Under the pieces are notes generated by a model that was given only the letters and a program-made list of their open reading frames with translations, was not told where the DNA came from and did no database searches. A program made the translations under genes and the position numbers. Shown here in pieces: positions 19,325-27,687 of a stretch of DNA of 64,000 bases (position 1 is its first letter; each line of letters starts with the position of its first letter). The DNA is from Pedobacter soli (GTDB taxonomy: Bacteria > Bacteroidota > Bacteroidia > Sphingobacteriales > Sphingobacteriaceae), in NCBI RefSeq assembly GCF_900101435.1, contig NZ_FMZH01000001.1, positions 744,001-808,000 of the forward strand. Direction: 5' to 3'.

Positions 19325-19711
19325 TTAATTGCCACCGGCAATCTTCCTATACTCACGCGTTCCCAGTAGCAGCACACCTGAATCGGGATAAAAGCTGATG
19401 ATCTTGGAATTTTTCGGGACCTGGATCGATCCACTTTCCCCATCCCAGATCCCCAGCCACTTCTCGGCGGCATGTTCCAGGCGCCCCGGTTTTCCATCTC
19501 CGATCCGCCTAAAGCCTGTCTTCCTGATAATCGGATAGCTATCCTTGATTTCATTAAACTCCCCGATGATCAGCGTGTCCGAAGATTCACTGTATTCCCC
19601 CCTGGCATAATCGATGTAGGTGCCCGGGATAAAAGATTGCAGGTCTTTGGATCCTTTACACGACCATAAAGCGGCCAGACAAAGTGATAAAAAAAGCATT
19701 TTAGTTTTCAT
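19325..19711 (-). CDS. Small lipoprotein of the tra operon
   Basis: The start MKTKMLFLSLCLAALWSCKG is a lipoprotein signal peptide with the lipobox ending at Cys18. The 110-residue mature part contains FIPGTYIDYARGEYSESSDTLII and ends with VLLLGTREYRKIAGGN. Such short lipoproteins between traG and traI are common in Sphingobacteriaceae elements and are often named only as hypothetical. Export to the periplasmic face is well supported; a function in pilus or channel assembly or in surface exclusion is guesswork. Confidence 0.75.
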   Translation of the reverse strand: MKTKMLFLSLCLAALWSCKGSKDLQSFIPGTYIDYARGEYSESSDTLIIGEFNEIKDSYPIIRKTGFRRIGDGKPGRLEHAAEKWLGIWDGESGSIQVPKNSKIISFYPDSGVLLLGTREYRKIAGGN

Positions 19712-19723
19712 GGTATTTGGTTT

Positions 19724-19820
19724 TGGTTAGATTGATTGATGTATTGTTAGATTGAGTTATTGTTATATTGTTGAATTGTTGGATTGTTGGATTGACTTAT
19801 GGTTATATTGTTGGATGGTT
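19724..19820 (-). repeat. C-rich, G-poor degenerate repeat between traG and lipoprotein gene (rut-like)
   Basis: The plus strand is a run of ATTGTTGGATTG/TTATATTGTTG-type units with almost no C, so the minus-strand tra transcript here is a ~97-base stretch with almost no G, made of CAATCCAACAAT-like repeats. Long C-rich, G-poor unstructured RNA is what Rho factor uses to load. It lies inside the operon, after the traG stop, and could reduce expression of downstream tra genes. The exact repeat units vary. Confidence 0.6.
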
Positions 19821-19856
19821 AAGGCAAATACAGGATAAAGAGCCTCCAGCCTATCT

Positions 19857-22325
19857 CTATCCCGGCTTCGCCCTTGCCCTCATCTCTGCTGCCAGTACCG
19901 AAATCCCCTTCTGGATGCTGCCGTAACGCGCGGCATATTCCTGCACGAGTATCTTTTCCCGTTCTTCGGTAGTATAGGCGAGGTATTCTTCAACGCTTAC
20001 CTCCGTCCGGTACACCTTGCTCATCTGTCCGCCCAGCGAGATGAAAATCTCCTTGTATTTCAGTTTGGGATCATTTGCCTTGTTCATCGATAGTACGAGC
20101 GCTTTTTCTTTATCGGTCAGCCCCAAAAGTTCCTGGATCTGGTCAAATTTGTTCTGGTATTTACTCTGGTCCAGCAATATCTTACAGTCCGCATTATTGA
20201 TAATCGCCTGCTTAACAATGGGTGAAGAAATCACATCCTCAATTTCCTGCGTTACCACGATCGGCTCGCCAAAGAACTTGCGCATCGTTTTAAACAGGTA
20301 GCGGATATATTCCGCCATGCCTTCCTTTGCTATCGCTTTCCAGCATTCTTCGATCAGTACCACTTTTCTGATCCCTTTCAGTTTTCTCATTTTCGAAATC
20401 ACCATTTCCATGATGATCAGCGTGACCACAGGAAAAAGTATCGGGTGGTCTTTCACATTATCCAGCTCAAAAACAATAAATCTTTCGGATAACATGTCCA
20501 GGTTTTCCGAGGCATTAAGCAGGTAATCAAACTCCCCTCCACGGTAATAAGGGTTCAGGACATACAGGAAATTACCCACATCAAAGTCCTTTTCCTTTAC
20601 CTTTCCATCTGCGAGCACCTGCATATATTCCGACATTAAAAACTCATAAAAGGAATTAAAGCAGGGAAAAATATCAGCCCTTGCCTCTAAATGCTCATAA
20701 TAAAGTTTAAGTGCATTGGATATCGCTACGTATTCCGACCTGCGGTAATGCTCATCGTCTTTCTTCCATAAAGCCAGAAGCAAAGTCTTGATGCTCTCCT
20801 TCTTCTCGGTATCCATCTGGTCCCCATCCGAAAGATAAAAGGGATTGAATCTGATTGGATCCTCTTCGCTATAGGTAAAATAATATCCCCCGACCAGCTC
20901 GCACAATCCCTTATAACTGTGCCCGATATCCACCAGTATACAGTGCGCCCCTTGTTCATAATAACTTCTCATCATGTGGTTTACCGCAAAGGATTTCCCT
21001 GATCCCGATGGCCCGATCAAAAGTTTCGCCCTATTGGTGATCAGTCCCCGCTCCCAGGGCTCATCACTGATATCCACGTGCACCGGTTTGCCCGTCAACC
21101 TGTCCCCCATCCTAATCCCGAATGGGCTTAATGAACTCTGGTAAGCGGTTTCCAGGTTAAAAAAGCAAGCCGCCTGCTCTAAAAAAGTATCAAAGCAATC
21201 GTTCATCGGAAAGTCCGCTGCATTTCCCGGCACCCCTGCCCAGAATACCTGCGCCTGCCCGTCAGTCTCCCTTTTTGCTGAAGCATCCAGCCCGGCCATT
21301 GCTGATCCCACCAGGTTCTTCAGATCCAGCGACTTCGCGCGGTCCGAAGACCAGGCCAGCACATTAAAGTGCGCTTTTACAGGTAGCCGCTGCGAGGCTA
21401 CCGCTTCATTCAAAAAATCATTTACCGCATCCCTTGACAGTGCATTTTCACGCGAATAAGCCGACAGCGACTGCAAACGCAGTTTCTTGGCCTCCAGTTT
21501 TTTAAGCACCTTATCCCTATCCCCTATAAAAATATACTGGTTTAAGATATGGTTGCAGGATAACAGCGATCCCAGCGGGCTTGCAAAACCGATAGAAAAC
21601 TTACTCCGATCCGAACTGTATTTATCATAATTGATCCGGGGGCCGCACATTGCCGGCAGGTCCTCCACATCCGAAAGCGTATAAAGCTCGCATCGTTTAT
21701 CCCCAACCCTGATTTCATCCCGCAGGTGGATATCTGAAATCAGCGGCATTTCCTCCTTCCCCAATAAAAAGCAGTAACGTTCGATCAGTCCCGGCTTATT
21801 TGCTGTTCCCGCCAATTCATCGTCCAAAAGCCTGACCAATGACACAAAACCGCTGTCCGATAAAATCCTAACGAACTGCCCTACATAATCCAGAAAGGAA
21901 GAAAACAACCCCTCATCCACCGTCTGTTCCGGGACAATCCGCCTGCGCAGGATATTGCTGTAAGCAGAGTTGGAGAGTTTCCTCCCCGCAGGCTTTGCGG
22001 TCAGCATCACATAACACTCATGCTCCAGGAATTCCCGCTCATTGAAAAAACGCTCCGATGCCCCCGATAAAAAACTATGTTCAACCGAAAAATCAGCCTT
22101 AAACCTGCTTTCCAGAAACCAATCCTGTTTATGCAACACTGTTCCGATAGGCAATACCCTGATCGCCTTTACCCAGGCCTGGTGGTAGCTTTCATAATCC
22201 CTTTCCGATAACGTAAAGATTTCGGGCAACCCCAGCTTAAACACCACTGTCAGGTCCCCCTGCATCGACTGGATACAGTCATGCTCCACTTTATATATCG
22301 GAAATATGTCCTTAGCCTCTATCAT
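19857..22325 (-). CDS. traG: Conjugation ATPase TraG (VirB4 family)
   Basis: This 822-residue protein has the TraG N-terminal domain (start MIEAKDIFPIYKVEHDCIQS) and a C-terminal VirB4-type motor domain. The Walker A motif is LLIGPSGSGKSFAVNHMM near residue 440, the Walker B region is RKVVLIEECWKAI near 660, and VVTQEIEDVISSPIVKQAIINNADCKILLDQ is a VirB4 signature. It energises assembly of the type IV secretion channel at the inner membrane. Its start overlaps the traF stop by four bases. Length and order agree with Bacteroidetes TraG. No key motif is missing. Confidence 0.93.
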   Translation of the reverse strand: MIEAKDIFPIYKVEHDCIQSMQGDLTVVFKLGLPEIFTLSERDYESYHQAWVKAIRVLPIGTVLHKQDWFLESRFKADFSVEHSFLSGASERFFNEREFLEHECYVMLTAKPAGRKLSNSAYSNILRRRIVPEQTVDEGLFSSFLDYVGQFVRILSDSGFVSLVRLLDDELAGTANKPGLIERYCFLLGKEEMPLISDIHLRDEIRVGDKRCELYTLSDVEDLPAMCGPRINYDKYSSDRSKFSIGFASPLGSLLSCNHILNQYIFIGDRDKVLKKLEAKKLRLQSLSAYSRENALSRDAVNDFLNEAVASQRLPVKAHFNVLAWSSDRAKSLDLKNLVGSAMAGLDASAKRETDGQAQVFWAGVPGNAADFPMNDCFDTFLEQAACFFNLETAYQSSLSPFGIRMGDRLTGKPVHVDISDEPWERGLITNRAKLLIGPSGSGKSFAVNHMMRSYYEQGAHCILVDIGHSYKGLCELVGGYYFTYSEEDPIRFNPFYLSDGDQMDTEKKESIKTLLLALWKKDDEHYRRSEYVAISNALKLYYEHLEARADIFPCFNSFYEFLMSEYMQVLADGKVKEKDFDVGNFLYVLNPYYRGGEFDYLLNASENLDMLSERFIVFELDNVKDHPILFPVVTLIIMEMVISKMRKLKGIRKVVLIEECWKAIAKEGMAEYIRYLFKTMRKFFGEPIVVTQEIEDVISSPIVKQAIINNADCKILLDQSKYQNKFDQIQELLGLTDKEKALVLSMNKANDPKLKYKEIFISLGGQMSKVYRTEVSVEEYLAYTTEEREKILVQEYAARYGSIQKGISVLAAEMRARAKPG

Positions 22326-22648
22326 AACCTCACATTTTTTAACCGTGTAAATAAGCGGCGGGAACGGAATACCAGGTACTTTGGCAGACCACGTTTGGCC
22401 AGAAACTTTAACAGCCCATGCTCCCCGAATTTTGCGCTCATGTGAAAAACCACAACAAAAAGGCCACCTCCCAAAACACCTACCATTACCATCAAAAACA
22501 CCAGTGGCACACCTGAAACATAGCCAATAGCAAACCCGATCAGCATCAGCACCAGCCCCAAAGCGAGATAAGCGATGTACTGCGCTTTTAGCCCCTTGAA
22601 GACAATCGGCCTGCCAACGCCCTTATTGATATGATATATAGTGGCCAT
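22322..22648 (-). CDS. traF: Conjugative transposon protein TraF (DUF4133)
   Basis: The ATG at 22648 (MATIYHINKGVGRPIVFKGLKAQYI) lies two bases after the traE stop and gives the canonical TraF start; a longer frame to 22705 would overlap traE. There are two membrane helices (about residues 27-45 and 50-72) and a basic C-terminus. TraF is the VirB3-like small membrane protein that works with the VirB4 ATPase, coded next to it and overlapping by four bases. Confidence 0.9.
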   Translation of the reverse strand: MATIYHINKGVGRPIVFKGLKAQYIAYLALGLVLMLIGFAIGYVSGVPLVFLMVMVGVLGGGLFVVVFHMSAKFGEHGLLKFLAKRGLPKYLVFRSRRLFTRLKNVRL

Positions 22649-22650
22649 TA

Positions 22651-22995
22651 CTAGATCCCGAAAAATGATTTTAAAACAGTGGCCACAATCACCAGGAAAA
22701 CACAAGACCCAAACCAGGCAGAGGCCACCTTTGAAGTATCCGGTTCACCCGCGTTCCACTTATTAAAGACCTTCACGGCGCCTATGATACCCATAACTGC
22801 ACCGATGGCATACATCAGGTCACAGCCCGTATCGAAATATCCCACCACCTTATCGGTAGCTTCCTGAATCCCCGCATTCCCATCCTGCGAAAACACAGGT
22901 AGCGCAGCGATAAACTGGAACCAACAAAAGATATAAACCACTAATAAAAATTTGGCACAAAGCACGCTTCGAGGGCTGTTGAATTGATTTTTCAT
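22651..22995 (-). CDS. traE: Conjugative transposon protein TraE (DUF4134, VirB2-like)
   Basis: The protein has a signal sequence (KFLLVVYIFCWFQFIAALPVFSQ), then DGNAGIQEATDKVVGYFDTGCDLMYAIGAVMGIIGAVKVFNKWNAGEPD and a last hydrophobic helix. This is the hallmark TraE sequence. By size and two-helix structure it is a VirB2 pilin-type component. It heads the recognisable traE-F-G block and is preceded by one membrane-anchored gene of unknown function. Confidence 0.92.
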   Translation of the reverse strand: MKNQFNSPRSVLCAKFLLVVYIFCWFQFIAALPVFSQDGNAGIQEATDKVVGYFDTGCDLMYAIGAVMGIIGAVKVFNKWNAGEPDTSKVASAWFGSCVFLVIVATVLKSFFGI

Positions 22996-23063
22996 AAAAA
23001 ACAGATAATGGATAAATAGATTGAAGTAAGGTAGAATAATAACTTGCTCAGATCACCCAAAGG

Positions 23064-23588
23064 CTAATACCACAGGTTCTCCAGTTCTTCCGGCGAAAGG
23101 TGGAAAGCAGCATGATCAGAGATATATTCATTGATCCGCCTGATCCTGGGATGCGAGGCCATGCCCGGATACTGCTCCTTCACCACCTTCATCAGCTCAA
23201 AAAAATCACGCTTATTGCTATCTTCCTTCGCCAGAACCAAAAACACATTTTTGATCTCCTCCAGCAGGTCCGGCACCAGCCCCTGCTGTCCCTCGATATC
23301 CCTTTCATCCAGATCCACAAAACCGATATCCTCCATGCCCACGCTGCTCATCCCCTCAGGTAGTCTCGCTTTGCCCATCAGGTCATCAGCTACTGCGCTA
23401 CCCGAAGCGGTAACACTATCACTTCCCTTTCCAGGGACAGATGAATCTAACACCCCCTTAAAACTTGCCACCCCCAAAGGCCCCATTTTTTTTCTGAGAT
23501 TAAAAAATATTAGGACACCACCATACCAGAGCAGTCCAAGTACCAGCAGTACCGCTAAAAACTGAAGTGTAGAAAAACCATGCAACAT
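23064..23588 (-). CDS. Unknown membrane-anchored protein, first gene of the tra operon
   Basis: The ATG at 23588 (MLHGFSTLQFLAVLLVLGLLWYGGVLIFF) is preferred over 23648 because it puts a membrane helix at the N-terminus and leaves room for a leader after the likely promoter. After the helix comes a hydrophilic, low-complexity linker and a C-terminal helical domain ending with HPRIRRINEYISDHAAFHLSPEELENLWY. No family is recognised. It is 68 bp upstream of traE, downstream of the palindromic operator at 23663, and probably part of the conjugation apparatus or its regulation. Confidence 0.7.
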   Translation of the reverse strand: MLHGFSTLQFLAVLLVLGLLWYGGVLIFFNLRKKMGPLGVASFKGVLDSSVPGKGSDSVTASGSAVADDLMGKARLPEGMSSVGMEDIGFVDLDERDIEGQQGLVPDLLEEIKNVFLVLAKEDSNKRDFFELMKVVKEQYPGMASHPRIRRINEYISDHAAFHLSPEELENLWY

Positions 23589-23662
23589 AACCTTCACTTT
23601 TCCCCGGCACCCCATTGTACCGGGATTTGATAAAGCAAAGTTGCGCATGCATCAAATCTTCC

Positions 23663-23678
23663 TATCCAATATTGGATA
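23663..23678 (-). promoter_or_regulatory. Perfect 16-bp palindrome upstream of the tra operon
   Basis: TATCCAATATTGGATA is an uninterrupted palindrome. On the minus strand it is followed after 19 bp by CAACTTTG, which resembles the Bacteroidetes -7 element TAnnTTTG. A near-identical site (TATCCAATATTGGAAA) lies before the gene ending at 51359, and a relaxed one (TACCCAATGTTGGACA) before the HTH gene at 60357. It is probably an operator for a dimeric regulator of the element. Confidence 0.65.
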
Positions 23679-23851
23679 GATTGGATTTTAAACCTGCTTA
23701 AACAAGTCCTTTAAGCGGGCTGGCAACTGGTGATACGGCCTCCTCAGAATTATATAGCTTTGTGTAATCTTTACTGGGTTTATAAGAATGCTTTGTACAT
23801 CTTATTTTTTCAATTTTTAAATGAGATATTTGCAGCCCGATCATTCGAATT

Positions 23852-25123
23852 ATGGCCTCAAAATATTCCCGGATAAAACGTGCACTTGCCTACCTAAAAG
23901 ATTTTCTAACCAGCAATCTGGACGAGTACCATGATGCTGCTTCCAATTTAACCCCGAGCGAAAGCGGGATAGCTTTTCTCTTTGACGGCGACGTATATGC
24001 TTTAATGGCAAACCTGGAAGAAACATTGTATAATGATATTTATCCAAAATTATTAGATGATAACCAAGCTCCCGATGTAGAAATCCTGGAGATTATTACC
24101 ACACTGATCAAACAACTGGAAGATTCCAAACAGCTATTTAGGTCTATTGAGGAAGAGGAAGGTGGCATATTGAATGTCTCTGTTGCTTTAGCGCAAAAGC
24201 TGGCCATCCGTGCCTTGCATCAGTTGCAGGAAACATTGGAGCTGGCCGAAGAAGATAAAAAATTGGGGATCACCGCACACCGTTCAACAAATAATTCGCA
24301 ATATCAGATCGCAATTGTTACCGCTACCCTGGAAGAATTTGATGCTGTAAAAGAACTTATGACAGATTGTGAAAAACTTCATGGTGGCGACAATGATGCT
24401 AGTGTTTACTATGCCGGTTTCTTTAAAGACGATCACAAGTCCCTATCTGTTATTCTTGCCAGAGGATTTCATCAGGGCATAGCCGGCGCTTCAACTATTG
24501 CATGCAAACTGACCTGGAAGTACCAACCAAAATACATCTTTATGCTTGGACATGCTGCTGGCAGCCGAAAAAGTATGTATAAGCCTAATCTCGGGGACAT
24601 TATGATCGCATCGAGTTCAGTTGATTACCACCAGGTAGTATACAAAATGCAAAAGGGTGCAGATGGCGAGCTTGAGCAGGTTGAATCTGATCGAAAGATG
24701 GAAATCCCAGCAGATCCAACACTTGTACGAAGCATTGAAGCCTTTGCTCAAAAGGATATATTAACAGACATTCAGGCTGGCTATCCCCACGCCAACTTGT
24801 TTGAGCCATTAAGGGCCATCCCAGGAAAAATAATCACAGGTGGTGCACTGATGCGCTCCGATGAGCTTTTTGAAAAGCTTACCAACGAGAATGCGGGAAC
24901 AATTGGCCTGGACATGGAAACCTATGGGGTTTATTATGCAGCTGAACATACAATGTTCGAAGAAAAACCCCTTTTCATTTCACTTAAATCGGTATCTGAT
25001 TTTGGAGGTAAAGGCACTGAAATCACCAAAGCACAGAAAGCAGTAAAAACAAAATATGCAACCTATACCAGCGCGCAATTTTTCTACCGGTATAGTTTAG
25101 CCTGTTTACCATTAACGACATAG
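23852..25123 (+). CDS. Nucleoside-phosphorylase-domain protein with N-terminal helical domain
   Basis: Residues 1-140 are helical and unassigned. Residues ~150-420 match the PNP/MTAN phosphorylase fold: YQIAIVTATLEEFDAV first strand, FMLGHAAGSR phosphate/ribose loop, GTIGLDMETYGVYYAAE with the conserved purine-site Met-Glu, and FISLKSVSDFGG with the catalytic Asp. Such domains cleave the N-glycosidic bond of nucleosides or nucleotides and occur both in metabolism and as effectors in NLR-like conflict proteins. The added N-terminal domain and the place beside a transfer operon and toxin genes favour a conflict role, but this is inference. The gene stands alone and reads away from the tra promoter. 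Confidence 0.78.
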   Translation: MASKYSRIKRALAYLKDFLTSNLDEYHDAASNLTPSESGIAFLFDGDVYALMANLEETLYNDIYPKLLDDNQAPDVEILEIITTLIKQLEDSKQLFRSIEEEEGGILNVSVALAQKLAIRALHQLQETLELAEEDKKLGITAHRSTNNSQYQIAIVTATLEEFDAVKELMTDCEKLHGGDNDASVYYAGFFKDDHKSLSVILARGFHQGIAGASTIACKLTWKYQPKYIFMLGHAAGSRKSMYKPNLGDIMIASSSVDYHQVVYKMQKGADGELEQVESDRKMEIPADPTLVRSIEAFAQKDILTDIQAGYPHANLFEPLRAIPGKIITGGALMRSDELFEKLTNENAGTIGLDMETYGVYYAAEHTMFEEKPLFISLKSVSDFGGKGTEITKAQKAVKTKYATYTSAQFFYRYSLACLPLTT

Positions 25124-25156
25124 CAAAACAAAGCCTAAATATTGATGCTAGGTCAG

Positions 25157-25176
25157 CCATCTTTCGAAAAAGATGG
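25157..25176. terminator. Hairpin between convergent genes
   Basis: CCATCTTT and AAAGATGG form an 8-bp stem around a CGAA tetraloop in the 65-bp gap between the phosphorylase-domain gene and the PIN gene. A clear T-run is absent in both directions, so only a weak terminator is supported. Confidence 0.4.
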
Positions 25177-25188
25177 TAAAAGGAAATT

Positions 25189-25752
25189 TTACAATAATGC
25201 ATGTAGATAATTTGCAGTATCGGTAAGGCCATTCCTGCGCAGGCTTTCCAGCACCTGGTATTCATCCATTGCAGGATTCTTCCTGTTTAGTACCATTTCC
25301 CGGAATGCCTTTATCGCCTGCCCCTGGTTCAGATCGATAATGTCGGTAAGAAAATCATCGGCACTTTTGGCCTTCAGGCCGAAAGTGTCCAGATATTCTT
25401 CTGGAAAATCCTTCAGGTTATTGGTAACGATCACATTGGCGTTGGTTTTGATTGCTGCTGCTACCACATGACGGTCATCCTCATCGGGCAGTTCGAGCTG
25501 CAAAATCAGCCCCTCATAATTGCCCACCATGGCATCCGGAAAAGCCTGGTTTGCCTTTTGAACCCGTTTTTCAGCCTCCTTTTCTTCCACGCCATGCCTA
25601 AGCATCACCTCTTTCCACTCACCGAAAATATTGGCACTCCACTTTGGGGTATAAAGGTCATAATATGCAAACCAGAAAAGCAGGTCGCGTATAATTACCG
25701 GATAGATGACATTGGTATCCAGTACAGCCTTAAACCGGACACTATGAATCAT
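25189..25752 (-). CDS. PIN-domain ribonuclease toxin
   Basis: The start at 25752 (MIHSVRFKAVLDTNVIYP) is preferred over 25770. The PIN signature acids are present: VLDTNV at the N-terminus, the LPDEDDRHVVAAA segment, and NANVIVTNNLKDFP. These coordinate Mg2+ for single-strand RNA cleavage in VapC-like toxins. The protein is longer (~187) than typical VapC (~135) and has an extra C-terminal helical segment ending in DTANYLHALL. It overlaps the end of the HTH gene upstream, so the pair forms a toxin-antitoxin-like operon with the antitoxin first. Confidence 0.8.
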   Translation of the reverse strand: MIHSVRFKAVLDTNVIYPVIIRDLLFWFAYYDLYTPKWSANIFGEWKEVMLRHGVEEKEAEKRVQKANQAFPDAMVGNYEGLILQLELPDEDDRHVVAAAIKTNANVIVTNNLKDFPEEYLDTFGLKAKSADDFLTDIIDLNQGQAIKAFREMVLNRKNPAMDEYQVLESLRRNGLTDTANYLHALL

Positions 25753-26206
25753 ACAATCCAAGCTCTTCATCGAAACCCATAATCTCGATAATATTCTTTT
25801 TCTGCTGGTCCTTCATCTTCTGTCTGTAGGACACAACATCTTCAAACTTTATTCTCCGATGCTTGCCAACCTTCACAAAATCGATGGCTCCCTCTTCCAA
25901 TAACTTCACCAGATATGGCCTTGAACAGCCGAGTATTTCGGCTGCCTTTTGCGTAGTTACCTCAGTTGCCAAGGGAACGATAGAAACAGGTTTACCCTCT
26001 CCCATAGCCTTTAGGATATCCCCAAGAAATGCAAGGGCCCTAAAGGGAATCTTGATCCGCTCACCGGTTTCCTCTATCTCAATTTCCGTCTGCTCACTAT
26101 GGATGCCGGAAAGAATTGAAGAAAAAGCAGGTAAGGACGCTATAGCCATCATCTGTTCCGATTTGGAAGGACGACGCATCTGATCAATCGTATTCATATC
26201 TATCAT
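25742..26206 (-). CDS. HTH (excisionase-fold) antitoxin partner of the PIN toxin
   Basis: The ATG near 26206 (MIDMNTIDQMRRPSKSEQM) starts a ~154-residue protein. Its C-terminal half is an excisionase/MerR-type winged HTH: TTQKAAEILGCSRPYLVKLLEEGAIDFVKVGKHRRIKFEDVVSYRQK. The N-terminal half would be the toxin-contact or dimer region. It overlaps the PIN gene by about 11 bp. An in-frame TTG extension to 26317 would add a very hydrophobic 37-residue leader encoded by repetitive DNA, which I consider untranslated. It likely represses its own operon. Confidence 0.75.
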   Translation of the reverse strand: MIDMNTIDQMRRPSKSEQMMAIASLPAFSSILSGIHSEQTEIEIEETGERIKIPFRALAFLGDILKAMGEGKPVSIVPLATEVTTQKAAEILGCSRPYLVKLLEEGAIDFVKVGKHRRIKFEDVVSYRQKMKDQQKKNIIEIMGFDEELGLYDS

Positions 26207-26340
26207 AACAACAAAATTAAACGAAATAAACGAAACAAACAAAATAAAAGAAACAAACAACAGGAGTAAAAGAACTAACAGAACAACTAACAGAAACAAC
26301 ACAAACAGCAGAAACAACAGAAGAACAAACAGAAAAAAGA
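26207..26340 (-). repeat. Low-complexity A/C/G-only leader upstream of the antitoxin gene
   Basis: The plus strand consists of GAAACAAACA/AACAGAAACAAC-like units with almost no T over ~130 bp; the minus-strand RNA leader is correspondingly built from TTGTTTCTG-like units without A. It immediately precedes the antitoxin ATG, so it is a leader or promoter-proximal element. No stable hairpin is seen. Confidence 0.55.
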
Positions 26341-26550
26341 AAAAATAGAAATTGCCACATAAACAAAAATCGGAAATCCTACAATTGGAATAAACAAATT
26401 ATGTTTAACCTGGTTTACTTCACTATCAAATAATTTCAAAGAACAATATGCCTTTATACATCAAGCATCAACTTTTCAGGCAAAATCAAAATAATTCTGC
26501 GCCAAGCAGGAACCACCTCAGAACGCAGTGGTCCCTCCGTTAGCCACTCC

Positions 26551-27441
26551 TTAAAACCCGTTCCTCCGCCTTGCCCTTTCATGATCATAGGCATCATCAT
26601 CATCCATTTTCTTCAGCAGCGCTGCACGCATCATATCCAGAAAAGCCGTGCGGCTCATTGTCTTCCTTGCCTTCAGGTCATCAAAGCCCCGTTTGGGCAC
26701 CCTGAGATTTACTCCGAAAAACTTCCCGACTACCTGGAACAGCTCCACAATACCGATTTCTCCATTGTTCACCTGCCCTGTCAAAAATATACCGTGCACC
26801 AGTTCGATCAGGTGGATATCTCCCCCGGTCCACTTAAACTCACGGTGCAGATTGCCCCCAGCATCAACGACTGTAGCAGAAATTCCCGCAGGTCCGGACA
26901 GCTCGTGCAACATAGCCAAGATCCCATTCCTTAAACGTTCATATGCCATAAACCAGCTTACCAGTTCCCCCATCGGCGGAGCCAGGATAGGCTCATAACT
27001 CAATACAAATGGCTGTAGAATATTCTTCATATCTCCCTTCGAATAAAACACCCTATCCAGCACCCCCCCATCCAATCTGAAATAATCGTAATGCATGCTG
27101 TTCTGTTCAAAAAAAGCAGCGATCGACCGGAGTTTGGACAGATAATATTTCTTTTTCACCTTTAATCCCGATTCAGGAATGCCAGTCATAAAATAATGAA
27201 GTTCAGTGTGGTATATTATCAAAGACTTGAACATTGGATATGCGCCCTTATAATAATCAATTTCAATTAAAGGGTCTTCTGCAATCTTAGGCACATAGAA
27301 ATCAGATAAGGTCTTTAAGGCTTCCGTGATCACCGAAGTCCGTGCCTTCAGCAACGCCACACTAATTTGATCCCCATCTGATAACGAATCCAACCGGGTA
27401 TTCAGCTCTCCAAGCAGATTTTCACTAAAACTGTTTTTCAT
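26551..27441 (-). CDS. RteC-family regulator
   Basis: The ATG at 27441 (MKNSFSENLLGELNTRLDSL) is preferred; an upstream frame to 27489 lacks family sequence. The protein has the RteC pattern: IDYYKGAYPMFKSLIIYHTELHYFMTGIPESG near residue 75, and a C-terminal part with EFKWTGGDIHLIELVHGIFLTGQVNNGEIGIVELFQVVGKFFGVNL. RteC in CTnDOT activates the excision genes after induction. Here the neighbouring rteA/rteB genes and tetQ are absent, so its input signal must differ. Length 296 is normal for this group. Confidence 0.85.
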   Translation of the reverse strand: MKNSFSENLLGELNTRLDSLSDGDQISVALLKARTSVITEALKTLSDFYVPKIAEDPLIEIDYYKGAYPMFKSLIIYHTELHYFMTGIPESGLKVKKKYYLSKLRSIAAFFEQNSMHYDYFRLDGGVLDRVFYSKGDMKNILQPFVLSYEPILAPPMGELVSWFMAYERLRNGILAMLHELSGPAGISATVVDAGGNLHREFKWTGGDIHLIELVHGIFLTGQVNNGEIGIVELFQVVGKFFGVNLRVPKRGFDDLKARKTMSRTAFLDMMRAALLKKMDDDDAYDHERARRRNGF

Positions 27442-27687
27442 ATTATAGATATTAGATAATATCCTACCCCGCCCGTTAACCGGCAACAACTCCCACAGGT
27501 AGGAAAAATGTTCAAATCCTCGATCAATAAATTTTGCGTCAGCAAAGACTTCCGTTTCCAGTTAAAAAAAGAACAGCACTTATACCAAATCGATAAAAAA
27601 GACGTTTAAAATCAGTATCCGTTCCGCAAGGACAATATTACCCCGTTTAAAAATAACAATGGTTGATCTGTGACACAATCGATCACC

